Assembly (NCBI GenBank): GCA_963210315.1
Contig: OY723247.1
Coordinates: forward strand, 1,612,001 to 1,676,000
Length of the DNA stretch: 64,000 bases
From: Rhynchopus euleeides
Taxonomy: Eukaryota; Euglenozoa; Diplonemea; Diplonemida; Diplonemidae
Direction: 5' to 3'
Both the position numbers and the translations under genes were made by a program. Shown here in pieces: positions 63,568 to 64,000 of the stretch. The notes beneath the pieces are model-generated. The model did no database searches and was not told the DNA's origin. It saw only the letters and a program-made list of their open reading frames with translations. Position 1 is the stretch's first letter; every line of letters begins with the position of its first letter.

Positions 63568-64000
63568 TCGCGTAGAACCTTGCGTCCCCCACGCGACCTT
63601 CTTGGTCGTCGTCTGTCTGGCGCCTCTTCTCATATTATTACTGCGCCTTCTTCTTTTTATCTGGCACACCGCTGGGCTATATACACAGCCTGTGCCACAC
63701 ATCCATATATATTATTCCACGCCTGGAGCACTTCAGTTTGACTCAGAATCTGTCGACCCAACTCACCTGCCAGCCAGCCTGCCACACGCAAGTCGTGTTG
63801 CAGGCATACACAGGCGCGCAGGTCGTGTCGCCGTTCGCCTGTCACATTGTATTCTTTCCACACACCCTGTTCTTGTTTCCACAACTGTTGTTTCTTTGTT
63901 TCTTGACAACCTGCAGTTGGCTGGCTGGGTGGGGCGGTGCCTCAACACACCGCCACCCACCCAGCCCTGCCCAGCACCCTCCCTTGAGCGTATGCACTGC
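63568..64000. other. Partial LPMO spacer, cut by window end
   Basis: The first 433 bp of the spacer before a presumed eighth gene; same sequence as the other spacers apart from the change near 63657. Confidence 0.85.

Larger units (their letters stand above)
49110..64000 (+). repeat. Tandem array of 2.2-kb LPMO gene units
   Basis: Seven whole genes lie head to tail, with start-to-start distances of 2211, 2217, 2217, 2223, 2223 and 2223 bp. Every spacer from stop to next ATG is exactly 1,167 bp; the length differences come only from a Val-Pro repeat in the coding linker. Unit identity is nearly complete. The array continues beyond the window's right edge, where the eighth unit's spacer begins. 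Confidence 0.97.

Noticed and set aside
49130-64000. CRISPR-like or satellite array
   Set aside because: The repeat unit is a 2.2-kb gene plus spacer, not short repeats with unique spacers.

Overview
The window looks like nuclear DNA of a GC-rich protist, most likely a euglenozoan and probably a diplonemid. This assignment is an inference. Seen directly: genes are far apart and nearly all on the + strand. The seven distinct introns I could place are short (43-161 bp) GT-AG introns, six of them with donor GTATG. Most start codons are preceded within 15-120 bp by a pyrimidine-rich tract ending in AG, as expected for spliced-leader trans-splicing. The LINE carries a 2A-type motif like those known from trypanosome ingi/L1Tc elements. 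No prokaryotic operons, tRNAs, rRNAs or CRISPR arrays were seen.

Layout. 1-3.5 kb: homopolymer-rich DNA, then a mucin-like, Cys-repeat type I membrane protein. 4.6-14.6 kb: a block of nested mobile elements. A degraded TIR element (4.6-12.5 kb) encloses an apparently intact LINE (ORF1 plus an endonuclease/RT/RNase H ORF2). Next to it is a TIR element rich in CCCCATATGGGG palindromes, and its right end is split by an 881-bp hAT-like MITE. 14.6-18.8 kb: non-coding DNA with dispersed repeat modules. 18.8-22.2 kb: a four-exon gene for an ankyrin / alanine-rich / protein kinase / PARP fusion. 23.7-25.1 kb: a calpain-type protease. 26.8-28.4 kb: a secreted metzincin protease with a ricin-type lectin tail. 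30.7-37.2 kb: an N-terminal-motor kinesin of about 2,060 aa with near-identical coiled-coil repeats and a RanBP2-type zinc finger. 40.2-41.3 and 47.3-48.4 kb: two virtually identical copies, introns included, of the gene for ribosomal stalk protein P0 (uL10). The 5.9 kb between them is full of inverted-repeat elements and decayed transposase-like sequence. 49.1-64.0 kb: a head-to-tail array of seven complete genes for a secreted AA10 lytic polysaccharide monooxygenase with two CBM1-like modules, running off the window.

How it fits together. The secreted LPMOs, the lectin-tailed metalloprotease and the mucin-like receptor fit an osmotrophic or predatory protist that digests external polysaccharide and protein. 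The LPMO array looks like gene-dosage amplification, kept homogeneous by unequal exchange or conversion.

The most unusual element is the LINE. ORF1 and ORF2 lie in the same frame and are separated by a single UGA followed by CGG. There is no ATG before the endonuclease, and a 2A motif (DIEQNPGP) sits 25 codons after that stop. This suggests that ORF2 is made by stop-codon readthrough followed by 2A-mediated release. Start codons below are ATGs chosen from protein features; exon limits come from frame continuity and GT-AG rules, not from transcripts.
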